Assembly: GCA_001643675.2 (NCBI GenBank) | Contig: LSRY02000053.1 | Span: forward strand, 62,001-126,000 | From: Monocercomonoides exilis | Lineage: Eukaryota; Preaxostyla; Oxymonadida; Polymastigidae | Reading direction: 5' to 3' | DNA length: 64,000 nucleotides | Shown here: positions 1-12,098 of the stretch, in pieces | Position numbering within the stretch: the first letter of the stretch is position 1 | Layout: each line of letters opens with the position of its first letter | Notes under the pieces: model-generated | What the model saw: the letters and a program-made list of their open reading frames with translations, nothing else | Databases searched by the model: none | What the model was told of the DNA's origin: nothing | Program-made: the position numbers and the translations under genes

Positions 1-284
1 AAAGCAATAGAAAAAAATTTCAGAGAAAGAATAAAAAAAGAAGAAATTCATTGAATTTTTTTTTACTAAAAAAGCCCACAACTATTATGACCTCATCTTT
101 TTCATCCTCTGTCCTTTTTTTTGGCATTTCCACAGTTGCTTGGCGAACATTCCATTCAACTATTTTTCTGAATATACTTCTTTGCTCTCTTTCTTCCTCT
201 TCACAAATCACTTTGAAAGTTGGACAGATATATCACTAAGTTTGCTTGAATTCTTCAACAGTCTTTATTGGTTCAGTGTCAACC
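1..284. other. AT-rich stretch without a supportable gene
   Basis: Only short overlapping frames in both directions, rich in Phe, Ser and Lys from homopolymer and TTC/GAA runs. I see no conserved motif, RNA gene or repeat boundary here. Confidence 0.4.
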
Positions 285-1170
285 TTGATTTGAGGATGCA
301 AAGGGTGACTTTAGAAAGTGGAGAGGATTGTTTTCGGGCTGATAACAATCAGCTCTTGGAGGCTGGTGCCATGAGAGTTCGAAACACTGTGCAAAGTGGA
401 GAGCACAGTGTTTTCACAGATCAAGTGCACTGGGAGCAGCAGTATGGTGGAGTACAGCGGGTGTGTGATTGGGGGTGGGGAGAAGGGGAGCGAAGGCTGG
501 GAATGTGTAATATTCGAAGCGAAGCCAGAGGAGGCTGCGATGCGAGGCACAGGCCCATGGCTTGCATTACGGGGTGTTCTTGGGGGAGGCTAATGTTGCT
601 GGGCGGTTTGCCCTCTAGCACTCAGTGGATTCGAGCTGCTCCATCCCGCTTGCCGTGTATTTCTGGACCAACATCACCGCCTACGTGTTTGAAAACGGAG
701 ACACATGCTTCAACTTCACCGTATGTGGGTTCTCCTCTGCTCCTTGCCTGACCATTCCTCACGCCCTTTCCCTCAGACTCCCTCCGCTTCCTCTTCCCTC
801 CTCCACCATCTCCATTTCCTCCGACTCCTCCCTGCCCTCATCTCCCCATCTCCATTCTCAACCTCCACTTTGCCTCCCTTCCTTCACCCACTCCATCGCC
901 TCCCACTCTTCCCACACTGACCCCGACCAGGTTGTCGACCTCGTGCCCTTCATAACATCCTACTGCGCCTACTAAATGTTCGTCGACCCAGACACCGGCT
1001 TTTCTTCCCTCCAGGTCAGCTACCTGCTTTACCCCTGCGCTTCCATCTCCACAACTGTGTTACGCATCTACCGCTCAATAGAAAACTCCCTCTGGATCTG
1101 CCCACTCTTCCCTCTTCTCCCTCCTCGACGGATAACAAGCTGTGTCCTCCTTCCTCTTTTCCGTGACTGA
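285..1170 (+). pseudogene. Fragmentary unidentified coding region at the window start
   Basis: The segment is GC-richer than its surroundings and reads as protein-like in pieces. In frame 1 the pieces 625-975 and 976-1170 are continuous if the TAA at 973-975 is read as glutamine; the peptide around that codon (SYCAY-Q-MFVDPDTGF) looks natural. Upstream, 285-600 gives protein-like text in two other frames, so at least one frame change or unrecognised intron is needed. The middle (760-900) is a Ser/Pro/His low-complexity tract. The first TGA in this frame is at 1168-1170, and plausible peptide continues after it in another frame. No family is recognised. It may be a decayed gene or an intron-rich one whose splice sites I cannot place. 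Confidence 0.35.
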
Positions 1171-1800
1171 CCAGCACGTCCGTCTCAACTCCACCCATCT
1201 TTGTTCTATCCGAGAAACCCTTCGCTTCTCCAACATATCTGTCCATTCCCTCCCCCATCACCTGCCCAACTCATCATGTTCTCGCCACTTCCTACCTCTT
1301 CCTCTCCCACGCCAACCTCTCCTCCCTCAGTGCTGCCTCGCCTGTGCTCCTATTCGACGATGACATCAGCAACTTCGTTGAACATCTCATCACCACGGAT
1401 CTCGCCTTTGGAGGTTTCAAAGTTGTTATTCTCATCTTACTGTGAAATCAGTCAATAAGTTCCTTCAGCTTGATGCGTTCCATCTTCACTGCCATCTCGC
1501 TCAACAAGCTCTGTTGGAGTGTGCATGCCGACAGCTTCCAACTCACCGTAAATATCCTTTCCATTTGTATATTTTCCCTCACCGCCAGCTGCAACCTCGT
1601 CTGCTCCAACTCCAGTGCACTCAATATCCCCTCGTTCAAATGAGAAGGCGGAGTCATCCTTCCAGGCACCTCTTAGTAACTCCTCAACTGTTGATTCACT
1701 CGGTGCTGCATTGAGAATCATCTCTCTTCTCTGCCTTTCGTATTGACGCTTTCAGACTTTCGTGTTAAGGAAGAAACAGATGAAATGACACTCCTTGAAA
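1171..1800. other. Ambiguous coding debris on both strands
   Basis: The plus strand continues peptide-like text from the preceding fragment up to about 1458. On the minus strand 1448-1721 holds two overlapping frames; one reads as a Leu/Glu-rich helical peptide (SALELEQTRLQLAV) and the other as an acidic peptide. Neither has a recognisable family or a convincing start. I cannot decide which strand was coding. Confidence 0.25.
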
Positions 1801-4778
1801 TCTGTCATTCTTTACTCTGAGAGAAAGAGAGATAAGAAGTGGATATGGGAGAATTGAAGAAGGGGAAGAAGGAGAAGGAGACGATGAAGATGAATCGAGT
1901 TGTGAAGATAAAATGAGAGGATGGGGAAGAGAAAGTTGAAAAAGGGAATACGAAGAAGAGGAAGAGGAAGGATAAGAAGAAGAAGCAGTAGCATATGAGA
2001 CAGAACAAATAAAATCCGAAGGCTTAACAAAACTTCAGCTTCACTTCTATTAGCAGAAGAAATTAAAGAAGAAGCCGAAGCAGAAGAAGAATTATCATTT
2101 TAGCTTGTTTGTTGTTCTTGAAAATTTTCTTTGTATTTCTAAAAAATTCATCAAACAGCATGATTTTCTGCAAAGAAGTGGAAGAAGAAGAAAAATAAGC
2201 TCTCAAATTAATGATCGAAATACGCCTTCGCATTTTCGCTTCGCTTTTGCTCCGAATGTTTTTGTTCTTTTGGAGCATAATTTTCTTCTTGTTCTTCTTG
2301 TTCTTCTTCTTTCGTTGTTCTTTAAAAGAAGATAAGTTTTCAGAATTGTCATTTTCTCCTTTTTCTGCATCTGAAAATGTGCTTTTATTGTGAAACACAT
2401 CTCCAAAGCTTCCAAATTGAACAGCCTGCCTGTCAAAATACAGATCATCTCGAATTTGAAAAACCTTCATCCACCAAACAACAAGAAAGCGATTCAACAT
2501 TCTGCTTGATCCACACTTTCCTCTGCTTCGCACAACCTTTGAAAAATGAATCACTTCTTTCAATCTTCTTCTTCTTCAGATATGAAACAAACACCTCTTT
2601 CTTCTTCTCAGCCTGTTCAATTGTCTTCTTCTGCTCGTCTTTGAGCTTTGATCGCTTTTTCTTTGAGTTTTCTTTCTCCTCCTCCAGAAGCTCTTCTTTT
2701 TCATTCTCTGCGTCTTCCATTTCCTTCTTCTCCATCTTCTGCTGCATCGCTTTCTCCAACTCAACTCGTTCGATGCGGCTTGGAATAGCCGACAATTTTG
2801 GCTCAGGAAAGTACAATGACGAAGAAGAAACGGTATGCAATATTTGATTGGTGAAAGTTGGGGTATTGGTGGAAGAAGGAGATATAGATAACTATGAAAA
2901 AGAAGGTGAAAGTTATAGCGTTGAAGGAGGTTAAGCATTATCAAAATGATTGAAATCAGATGGAATATATTAGGAGAGAAAGGAAGGTTATGATGATGAT
3001 AAGATTGAAGAAGAAGAAAAGTTTGTTGATGTCGTTTGCTGAGGAATTGACTGAAGAGTCTGATTTGGTCCATTTAACGTTGTGTTAATAGCATTTTGCT
3101 GGTAAAAAGGCAAGCTTATAATTCTTTCTGCTTCTCTTTCTCTTTCTTCTCTCAGCTTCCTTTCTTTTATTCGCCTTCATCTTTCTTCTATTTCCTTTTT
3201 TGCCCACATCAAATTCTCCATTCACCACGTCCTGCATTTTTCTTCCTCCTTAAACCACTTGTCATCTCAAAGCGCAATGTGACATATAGATATTGGAATC
3301 AGTGTTCTTTCTGGTGTCAGCAACGAATATAGCGAAAGAAAATCTGTGTTCTTCTTCACATCTTTCCTCCTCTTCATCCCTTCCAATGAAGCATGAATGC
3401 TGCTTCGTGGAGCCTTCGAATGGATATTATTCCTTTGTGGAGAAATCAATGAAGAAACATGAGAGATAGACAAAGCAGAGGATGATGATTGAGAAACAGA
3501 TGGGGTCAAAGCTTTGTTAGCAGATGTATTCTTTGACATAAAGAAATCATCATCTTCTTCTTGAAGCAGAACCATGTTAACTTTGCTGCATTTCTTCCTT
3601 CAAGCTGCTTTTTTTTTGCCTTTTCCTTTGGATTACTGAAAAATGTTTTGACGCTCTGTGAATATGAAGAAAATGATAATGATATCACTGAATAAATGTC
3701 ACGAGCATGCCTGCCTTTCAACGAAGCTGATTTCGACACTTCAGACTCACTTCCGTTCAAAACACTCTGCTCGCTTTTCCTTCTCTCTTCTTCCTCTTTG
3801 TCATCGACAATAAATTGCCCCTTTCCTCTTATGTTTTTCCTCATTGCATTCTCCCCTGCTGCTTCTGCTTCCTGCTTTTTAACAATTGAACATTAAAACT
3901 CTTTCTCTGAAACGACTTTTCCAGACAATTGTTATTCTTCAAAGTATTGAACTCTAAATGATGTTCGGCTTCCAACAAATGACTCCAAATGGATCATTCT
4001 ATCAACTTTTCTATTTGAAGTTCCATATTTCTCTGTCTATAAATATTTCTCATGTTCAATTCTTTTCAATCTTTCTATTCCTCCTTCATTTCCTTATGAG
4101 CTTAATAATGTGCCTCCCTCCCCTTTTCCAGCTTCTTTTCCACATTCACCCTAATCTTCCCTCCCCTCTTCCTTTTCCTGCTCTGCGCTGCTTCAATCGA
4201 TTTCAGCTTCATCTTCCTTTGTTTCTCAGAAGAAAGCTGGTTGATTTTTGTCTTCCGATTGAACAGAACTTTCTTCGCCCCCTGTTTTCAATACTTTTTC
4301 ATTCTTTGCCACAACGTCACCCAACAAAATTCCATGTTCTTCTTCAAGAATTGTTTAAGCTTTCTCCCATAGTCTTTAAACTTGTGCTCTTTGTATTGAA
4401 ACTTCAGCTTTTTTTTCATTCTTTATTTATTCTCACCTATGAATATTTTTTTCTTCTCTTCTGCCTTTCTTCACTCCACCCTTCTCCTTTGTTCTCTTGC
4501 GCTTTCTGCAGTCGATTCTAATAAAACTTTCTTCACAACTCCTCTCTCCTCTTCCGGTCAAAAATCATCTTGCTCATCTTCGTTTCGCTCCATTTCGCAT
4601 CCATCTCCACCAACTTTCAGTTCAGCTTTATCCTTATCTCCCTCCACTTTCTCCACTCCCTGCTCATCTTCATCTTTCTTGCTCTGTCAGAAGAACTTTT
4701 CCAAGATTTAATGTAATTCTTTTCTTAACTTTTCAATCTTTCACACAATGCTTTTGTTCTGCCACATTTCACATTCCT
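1800..4778 (-). pseudogene. Decayed minus-strand gene, inverted relative of the gene at 21446-26506
   Basis: This is read on the minus strand from about 4780 leftward. The first codons (MWQNKSIV, then KIEKLRKEL, then QSKKDEDEQ) match the beginning of the plus-strand gene near 21290-21420 (MSQNKNIV, KIEKSRKEL, QSKKEKEEE). Later landmarks may be collinear: an FPEPK stretch near 2825 and a VWWM motif near 2475 resemble an FSSPKFRISR stretch near 25595 and VWWM near 25875. Within the homologous start this copy has TGA where the other has an arginine codon, and the rest is broken into short frames (2063-2563, 2445-2840, 3267-3575, 3506-3844). The two lie head to head about 16 kb apart. I infer an inverted duplication in which this copy has decayed. 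The protein is Lys/Glu/Ser-rich and unidentified. Confidence 0.5.
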
Positions 4779-5465
4779 GATACACTTCCTAATGAAGTGA
4801 AATATTGATAATTTGATAATAATTTCATATCACACATAAACAGCAATGCAATAATTGATTTTTGAGTATTTTGTGAATTATTAATAAAAACAAACTTTGT
4901 CAAAAATGAACAACAATTATCAAACACACATTGAATAGTCTTTCTGTTTGTTTCAACAAAAATTGTCTATGTTCCAAACAAAATAATCAGTTTCTTAACA
5001 AATAGGTCAAGATTCTTATATTAATGAAAAATAACAACGATTTGTTCCAAACCTTTTATGCAGCTTTGTCGTTATATGTCAAACGTTCTCACATATTAAA
5101 TATATAGAATAACTGTAGAATAATGAGAAAAATCTTCGAAGACAGTGCATGGGAAACAATTCATTTCACACAACACTTCATCCCAAATAAAAAATATGTT
5201 AAAAAACAAATTATTACCAACTTTTTCCACTAACAGATTTTCAAAAAAAAGCATCAGACATGTTTATTATCGTTATTTATTCACACTGAGCTAAACAGAT
5301 CATGGTATTCTTAATGGCGCCATTAATAATAATTTGTATTTTTTTATGATCAAAAATTTCAAAAATTTTTAAAAATTTTTTATTTTTGTTTCATTTAATT
5401 TGTGAATATTATTGTTTTATTAATGCAAACATGTCATCAGAAATTGATTTCGAATTTTTTATTGT
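4779..5465 (+). repeat. Left arm of a long near-identical inverted repeat
   Basis: By eye this segment is the reverse complement of 20599-21286 with almost no differences; the arm lengths are 687 and 688 bp. The inner boundary is sharp (…TTTTTTATTGT, after which the two sides differ completely). Outward, identity drops abruptly near GATACACTTCC to a diverged match of roughly 80% that runs into the flanking gene relics. There are no coding frames longer than noise. It could be a terminal inverted repeat of a 16-kb mobile element or the shared upstream region of two inverted paralogous genes kept identical by gene conversion. Confidence 0.85.
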
Positions 5466-5644
5466 CAAATTTGTTGTCAAATACAAATACATAATCTTTA
5501 TTTATTTTTTGCTCAAAAAATCTTTTTTTGTTAATATTTATCAAAATTTTTTTATTGAAAATTCAGTAATAATAATAAAAGTTGAGTTGTCATTTTAATT
5601 AATTATTGATATTAATTCCATAATAAATTGTAATAATCACAAAA

Positions 5645-6175
5645 ATGTCATTTTCTAAACAAGAGTCAACTCTAAATTCACGATGCAACGTTCTGTGGAA
5701 AGAAATTCAACGCATCGGTGGAGATGACGTTGATTCATTGCTCGTCTATCTGTTTTGCAATTACAGAAAATCATCTTCAGTAATTAATGATTTACTGAAA
5801 TCCTTGAATGGTTTCGACTTCAAAATTTATTTATTGTGAATAACTTATATTTATCTATTATTATGTTACTTTATTAATAATTCTAATTTTTTTGTTATTA
5901 TGAAAACTTAGAATATTACGAAATACTTCTGAAAGATCTCTCAGTTGTGTACAAGCACGCACAATTGCACACGCAAACGATGATACTTCAAGCACTGATG
6001 CGCAACGCATCATTATCTGAGCTTCTGTACTATGGATTTGATATCACAGAAGGAAAGTATAATTATGCGAAACAAACTCTTACAAAAAACCAAGGATTTT
6101 TAATACCAGCACAATTGCCTCACCCGCCATCGTGCAAAAGTGGTTTGTATTTCATTATATTTAAATTTCAATTTT

Positions 6176-6239
<64 letters not shown>

Positions 6240-9200
6240 AGGTCTTAATGAACAAGATTGGGAAAAGGGCAACAATTGGATGTTGGTCCATTCCACAGAA
6301 GCATCAACATCATCACAATCAGCCAAGAAAAAACCAAAAAGGGTTCCTGATTACGCGCAGTTCATAGAGGAATCTGCGTGGGATGATATCATAATTACAG
6401 AAAAAAATAATCCAAACTAAAAACAATCTTTGTCATCGAAAAAAACAAATCAAAGAAGCGACGATGCCAATGTCATTCCATCTGTGACACCTTCTTCTTT
6501 AAATAAGACTCCTTCTCAAACAGTAAATAATCCAATTATCTCTCCACTTCGTGCTGAAAGAAAGACAACAAGAATTAAACAAAAAAATTCATTTCATCAT
6601 CGTCATTCTTCTCCATCACCGATTCCAATTCATAAACTTTTCAAAGCAAAAACTTCATCATCATCATCATCCTCATCCTCATCCTCCTCCTCATCATCAC
6701 CATCATCAACACCATCATCACCATCATCATCACCATCATCATCACCATCATCATCACCATCATCATCACCATCATCATCACCATCATCATCACCATCATC
6801 ATCACCATCATCATCATTTTCATCCTCATCCTCCTTATCATCATTATTATCATCGTCATCTTCATCCTTTTCTTCTTCTTTCTCATCTTCCTCATCTTCA
6901 TTCCTTTCATCATCCTCAAAAACTTCTCAGACTTCAGCTTCATCCTCAATCAGAAAGAAAAAGAAAAAAACAATGAATACTTCTCAAGTTGACAAAGAAA
7001 CTTTATCTTTTTGCAATGAAAATATGTGGGTTAGTGGTCAACTTATGGAACATGTAACTTCACCCACTCTTATTCTTCCTCATGCGTTCCAAAATCTTTT
7101 CTCATCTTTCACAAAAAAGAACAACACCTCAACACAACTGCATAATTCACAAATAATTTCAAGTGATAATTCAACAAAGATTGATTCTTTATTTCTTCTT
7201 CATCCCAGTCAACAATTAATGTTTTAAAGACCACACCTAATACTCTATCAAAAACAGCAAAAGGGTTGGCAAATCTTGGAAACACATGTTATCTTGCCTC
7301 TCTTCTTCAGTGTTTTTCTTCAATCACTTCACAAAAACCATCAATCATTTTTAAACAACAATCAAAAAAGACATTATCATTTCAAATAATGAGTATTTGC
7401 AATCAAATCCTCAAAGATGGAAAAAAAGTTCATTCATGGATCCCATCGTTTGTGAGCAAATGGGAAAATTTTTGCAGATACGGAAGCAAGCAGCAGCAGA
7501 ATGTGTCAGAAGCATTCGATAATCTTCACAGACTTTTTGAAAAAGATGGATTGATAAAAAAAGATTGCTTTTGTCCTGTTTTGGTTTCTCATTTCAAATG
7601 TTAAAAATGTAAAAAACTCACATCACATATTGACAACATCAACAATAGCATAATCATCAATTCATCATCTGCTCACAATGGTTTATCTTCACTGTTTTCA
7701 ACTGAAATACTAGACAGAAAAAATTGTGTATATTGTGAAGAGTGCAAAGAAAAATGCTGCACTGCTCGGTGGGAGGAAATGATTTCATTTCCAGAGGTAC
7801 TAGCCCTCTCCCATGAATGTACTGATTCTGCTAGTTCTCCTCCTTCTCGAACACTTCTTATTGAGACTGATATGTCGAACAAACGTTCATTTTGCAAAGG
7901 ATTTGCAAATGAAAAAGATTCAACAATTCACAAACACAATAAAGAAACAGTGATTTATCATTTAGTTGGTCAAGTTCTTCACAAACAGTTTGATAACAAT
8001 AATGGTCATTACATTGCTGTTGTGGAAAGAAAGAAAGGAATCAGAAAGTTGTGGATCACTTGTAACGATGATGATATTGATGCATTTGATAGTGACAATT
8101 GGGCTAAGTCCTGGAAAGATCTTCACACCCAGGTGTACACTCCTTCACTATCATTCTACATAAAAGAAAACTCACTATCAACACATCCAACTATTCAAAT
8201 TGGTGGTTCATCTATTTCTTCCTCCTTTTCTCAATCTCCAAATATCATCAACACAAACACAGACACAACTCCATCATCATCGTTTATCACACCACCACAT
8301 CAAACTTCTTTAATTCCACAACTTTCTTCATCAATCACAACTGACTATGGATTGGATGCACTGAAAGAAAAAAGAAAGAAAACGGGAATCTTTTCTCCCA
8401 ATGAAAAGAGATTAATCTTCAAGCCCAAGACTAAATTATGGAAAGAGTTTTCCGAAGAAACAAATATCAAAGTTTCTCTTTCACACTTCTACAAACTCAC
8501 CACCAACTTCTCCAAAGCGAAAAGACGTACAGATCTTTGTGGAATGTGTGAGAAGTTGGACTATTTGGAGAATAAACTCAAATCTTCACAAAACAAAAAT
8601 GGACTGTCTGAAGCAGAGTTTCATACACTAAAATTACTTCGTCAACATCGACTAGTTGCAGAAATGCAACGAAAACATTATCAATCGACTGTCGACAATC
8701 TGAAAGAGGGAGAGGCAGTCTTCGTCTTCGACTTCAAAAAGAAATGGAAACTCCCCATCAGAAAGAACCAACTTCAACAAGAATTCTTCAATTATCAACA
8801 GGTTTCTCATTTCACTGTCATCTCTCTTCAAAAAATTAATAATCAACAAATAAAACGAACATTCAACTTCTTCTCCGACTGCCTCTCAAATGATCACAGA
8901 TTTGTTATTGAGTGTCTGGAATCTGTGATCAAAAGACACTTCTTCTCAGACACTCACACTTTTAAGTTCTTCTGCGATTCAGGTCCACACAACCGAAATC
9001 GCTTCCTTCTTCACTTCATCCTCTCAAAACAATCCAAGCTTCTCAAAAAGAGAAATTTACAACTCAATTTCTTCGCTGAGCATCATGGAAAAAATATCTG
9101 TGATAGTGAATTTGGTGCGTCAGTGAATGCAATCGACAACAATCTTTCGACTGAACACATCACCACACTTCATGACTTAATCAACTTCTTCGACAACAAT

Positions 9201-9704
9201 ATGAATGTTTCAACATCTGCTTCTTCGACATCACAACATAACATTTTTGAACCATCCTCAACCAATTCTTCTCCATCGTCATCATCTATCAAGGAATGTG
9301 TGCATGAGAGGTGCTTTGAAGAGTATGTACCATCTCAGCAAATTTCATGGCCATCTCTGTCAGTCCCTCACATGAAGGACTACTTATTCTTTGAGCGTAA
9401 GGGCTCATTTGTCTGTGCTTCAGCTGTTGGATATCTTCCTCAACGCTCTCTGGTTGCCCTCGAATCTTCAACTATGAAAGAAAAAGTTCAACGTTCAAGA
9501 AAGTCATTTCACTCTGATATCACATCATCTAACTCTTCTCTTCTTTCTCATTCTTCTCAAGATCTTCTTTCAAGGAGATTTGAGCTTCTTCTTTACTCTT
9601 CATCTTTTAATAAATCTCAAAATTGTATTAATGGTGTCCCTTTTTAAGAAACAAGTTGTTGTGTATGCTTAGCTGGCACTCTATCGGAAGGGTGCTGGAC
9701 ATGA
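5645..9704 (+). CDS. USP-type deubiquitinase domain embedded in a DDE-transposase-like protein
   Basis: This is a spliced gene read with TAA as glutamine (in-frame TAA at 6418, 7602 and 9645; TGA stop at 9702-9704). Exon 1 starts at ATG 5645; likely introns are 5811-5911 and 6143-6241, and one further intron or frameshift lies between about 6985 and 7208. The helical N-terminal region (to about 6390) is followed by a Ser/Pro linker. A ubiquitin-specific protease domain comes next: Cys box GNTCYLASLLQCF near 7275, a CxxC pair near 7600 completed only if TAA is Gln, a second CxxC near 7720, His box GHYIAVV at 8004, and CNDDD at 8061. The C-terminal part (8340-9660) carries FVFDFKKKW, FCDSGPHNRN and HHGKNICDSEFG, in the order seen in a transposase-derived family I recall from animal genomes but cannot name. 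The catalytic Cys and His are present. I infer a transposon-encoded or domesticated fusion able to cleave ubiquitin or a ubiquitin-like tag. Confidence 0.75.
5811..5911 (+). other. Probable intron 1 of the USP/transposase gene
   Basis: The upstream frame (from 5645) and downstream frame (from 5912) join in phase if this 101-bp AT-rich stretch is removed. It starts GTTTCG and ends AAAACTTAG. The resulting junction peptide (LLKSLN-E-YYEILLK) is natural. The donor GTTT matches that of the next intron. Both frames otherwise run into stops (TGA 5837 on one side). Confidence 0.55.
6143..6241 (+). other. Probable intron 2 with a long poly-T tract
   Basis: The donor GTTTGT follows a G and the acceptor is TTTTAAG. 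A run of about 54 T fills most of the intron. Splicing restores a glycine codon and keeps frame 1 into the next exon (SCKSG-LNEQDW). The poly-T length is likely variable or uncertain in the assembly. Confidence 0.65.
6650..6815 (+). repeat. 12-bp minisatellite inside the Ser/Pro linker
   Basis: About eight copies of a CCATCATCATCA-like unit follow a TCA/TCC tract. In the gene frame they encode SSSP repeats within the linker before the USP domain. The period is a multiple of three, so length change would not break the frame. Confidence 0.85.
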
Positions 9705-10336
9705 CTGTTCGTATTAGATATTGCAGCCTCCGGGCTGCTTTATCCGGACCTGGACACGACGAACAGCCTCCCAGGTGCACAATAGTTAGAATCCGATTGT
9801 TTTCTTGTGCTTTTTGTCCCGATAATGTCCCTATTATCAAATTAGTTATTGTCCCCATTATTATTGTATTTATCGAGATTCATTAATAGAGAGAGTTGTG
9901 AGGGAATTCATTGATCTTTGAGTGAGGTTTTTGGAAGAGAGAGTTGTTGAGAGTGTGAAATGTTGTTTTATCATTGTGTCTGTCTTTTTTCTAAGTTGGA
10001 TTTGATCTTTTTGAGTTAGGAAAAGAGAAATGTCAGAAAGGGTGGAGTGGGTAGAAAACAAAGGATAAACAGTCAAGTTTGTTTTTACACCTAAAGTATT
10101 TGTATTCTTTTGTGTTTTGAATTGACTATGATTCCATGTATTTGTTGATATAGAAATGCTTTTTATTGAATCTTTTATTGTTCATATGAATTGATATTGA
10201 ATTGACTGTCTGGAAATGTTTATATGATGATATAGTTAAAAAATATTCCTTTGAAAGTGACGCAACAAAAAAAGAAACATATATGTTGCTTTCTCTATTT
10301 TAGATGATTAATTCAATGAAGTGCTAATGTTATTTG
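9705..10336. other. Downstream spacer, no gene seen
   Basis: This holds a short GC-richer block (9660-9800, including GCAGCCTCCGGGCTGC) that also covers the last codons of the upstream gene, then AT-rich sequence. No frame, tRNA-like fold or repeat partner is recognised. The GC block is unlike its surroundings and its origin is unknown. The 8-bp target copy GTTATTTG of the following element ends it at 10329-10336. Confidence 0.4.
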
Positions 10337-11739
10337 TAGACCTGTGCGACAAGTGGCAAATTTTGTCAGTAACTGACAAAGGTGACAGACAGGACAATTT
10401 TTACTGATCACAACCATTATTTTTTTTATTTATTTCATTTTTGGGAGTATTTTTTCAAATAGAAAAATATAATATGCTAATAAATTTTTTTCAAATTATT
10501 GACAGAATGTTTAATGTTTCAACAAAATTTAAAAATTTTGTTGAAAAATGGCAGGAAATATTTATTTCTACAAAATGAAAGAAGGAAAGAAAACAGAAAT
10601 AGAAGAAAAGAAATCAATAGTATTTTTTTATTCTTTGTCAAAAATGATAAAAAATATTTGATAAAGAAATATTGAATATTTTTTTCAATATTTTAGAAAA
10701 TTCAATTAATCAAATTTTCCATAATATATTTTTTACACTGGCAAGATCTGTGAAACATGGATTTTTTAATGTCACTGGAAGTCACTTCTGTCACTGAAAT
10801 CACATTTTGTCAATGAAATAAACACGTCCTAAATAGAAACAGAATTACAAAATAACTTGTCGAGCATATGAAATGTTTGAGATTTCATTTTTCCATCTGG
10901 TTCAACCATAACTTTTCGTTTGACATTAGATAATCCTTATTTTTTAAAGAAAGAACCAAATACAAAAAACAAAAAAGGTCTGAAGAATGCTCATTGATAG
11001 ACTCTTTCAATTAATGATCGTTTGAAGATGAGTTTATTTGTTATTTTAAAGATTTCATTACACTTTGTTTGATTTGCTCGTTTTTTAAGTTCCTTCATGT
11101 GATGTGTTTCGTCCTTTGAAAGCGCATAACTTATTTGTTATGAAAACATATCCTTTCAGTTTTTGAAAGCTTGTTTGGATTATTTTACAAAATATAAATC
11201 TTAAATATATTATTCTAAATATAGAAGAAGCAAGTGTCATAAAGGCCTTTTTGAAGAGCATTGAAAATGGAAATGAAAAGCAAAGTGTGTGCAACATCTA
11301 AGACAGAGAAATTGAACCAATTTACTCAAATGCAATAAATCGGCCTTGTTTATTATATAAGCTGAACAGAAATTACAGAATTTTAATCATTTGAATGAGG
11401 AAGATCCAATGAAATCGATAAAATAAGAATCTTTCTACGTTCTCCAGGAACATGCTGTTTAAAAATTTTTATGATCACTTGAAAATAAAAGTGCAAACCA
11501 AACATTCATTCAACAGTTCAAATATTATCGCTTCTGTTGCTGATTCACGAACTCTTAGGCTTTTTCTCCCTGCTCTTCTTTATCTTTGATGATCCTTTTT
11601 TTTTCCTTGAGATTATCCATCCAAATGGTTTTTTTTTTCTTTTTTTTCTTTTATTTCTTTTTTTTCTTTTTTTTCTTTTTCTTTCTTTTTCTTTCTTCAC
11701 TTTTCTATTCTTTTCTTTCTTTCTTTTTTTGAAAATACA

Positions 11740-11967
11740 ACGCTTTTCAGAAAATTGATGAAAAATGTCTGAATAAAGCAAAACAACTGAAACTTGCAGA
11801 TGCATTGGAGCAGCGTGGAATGAATTGATCCAAAGAGAAATAAGTGGCAGCTCATACGACGAAAGAAAAAAGAAGGATTTGAAATGTGAAATTTTTAAAG
11901 AAATATAAAGTTGTGAGTTTCTTGAGGAAATGTTCACAAGAAGAATAGTGGAATATGGTATGATCAT
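11740..11967 (+). pseudogene. Captured coding fragment inside the hAT-like element
   Basis: Protein-like text: an upstream piece ending KQLKLADALEQRG, then after a one-base frame change a longer piece beginning ELIQREISGSSYDERKK. The TAA near 11910 falls in the frame KEI-Q-SCEFLEEM and reads naturally as glutamine. No family is recognised. The frame change and lack of a start indicate a relic. Confidence 0.4.
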
Positions 11968-12098
11968 TCAAAAGTGTTTTTCATTTTGAATGTTTTTGAG
12001 TTTAACTTCATTTTTTGAAATATGTAAAAACAGGATATCAAGAATGGCAGAATTGAATTGTTTTCATTTTGTGAAATGACGAAGGAAAAAAGATAATA

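Noticed and set aside
6551-6976. Poly-His frame of 141 codons
   Set aside because: It is another frame of the CAT/TCA minisatellite in the Ser/Pro linker of the USP gene.
9656-9800. tRNA or other small RNA in the GC-richer block
   Set aside because: No cloverleaf, no conserved T-loop or A/B box arrangement could be made out.
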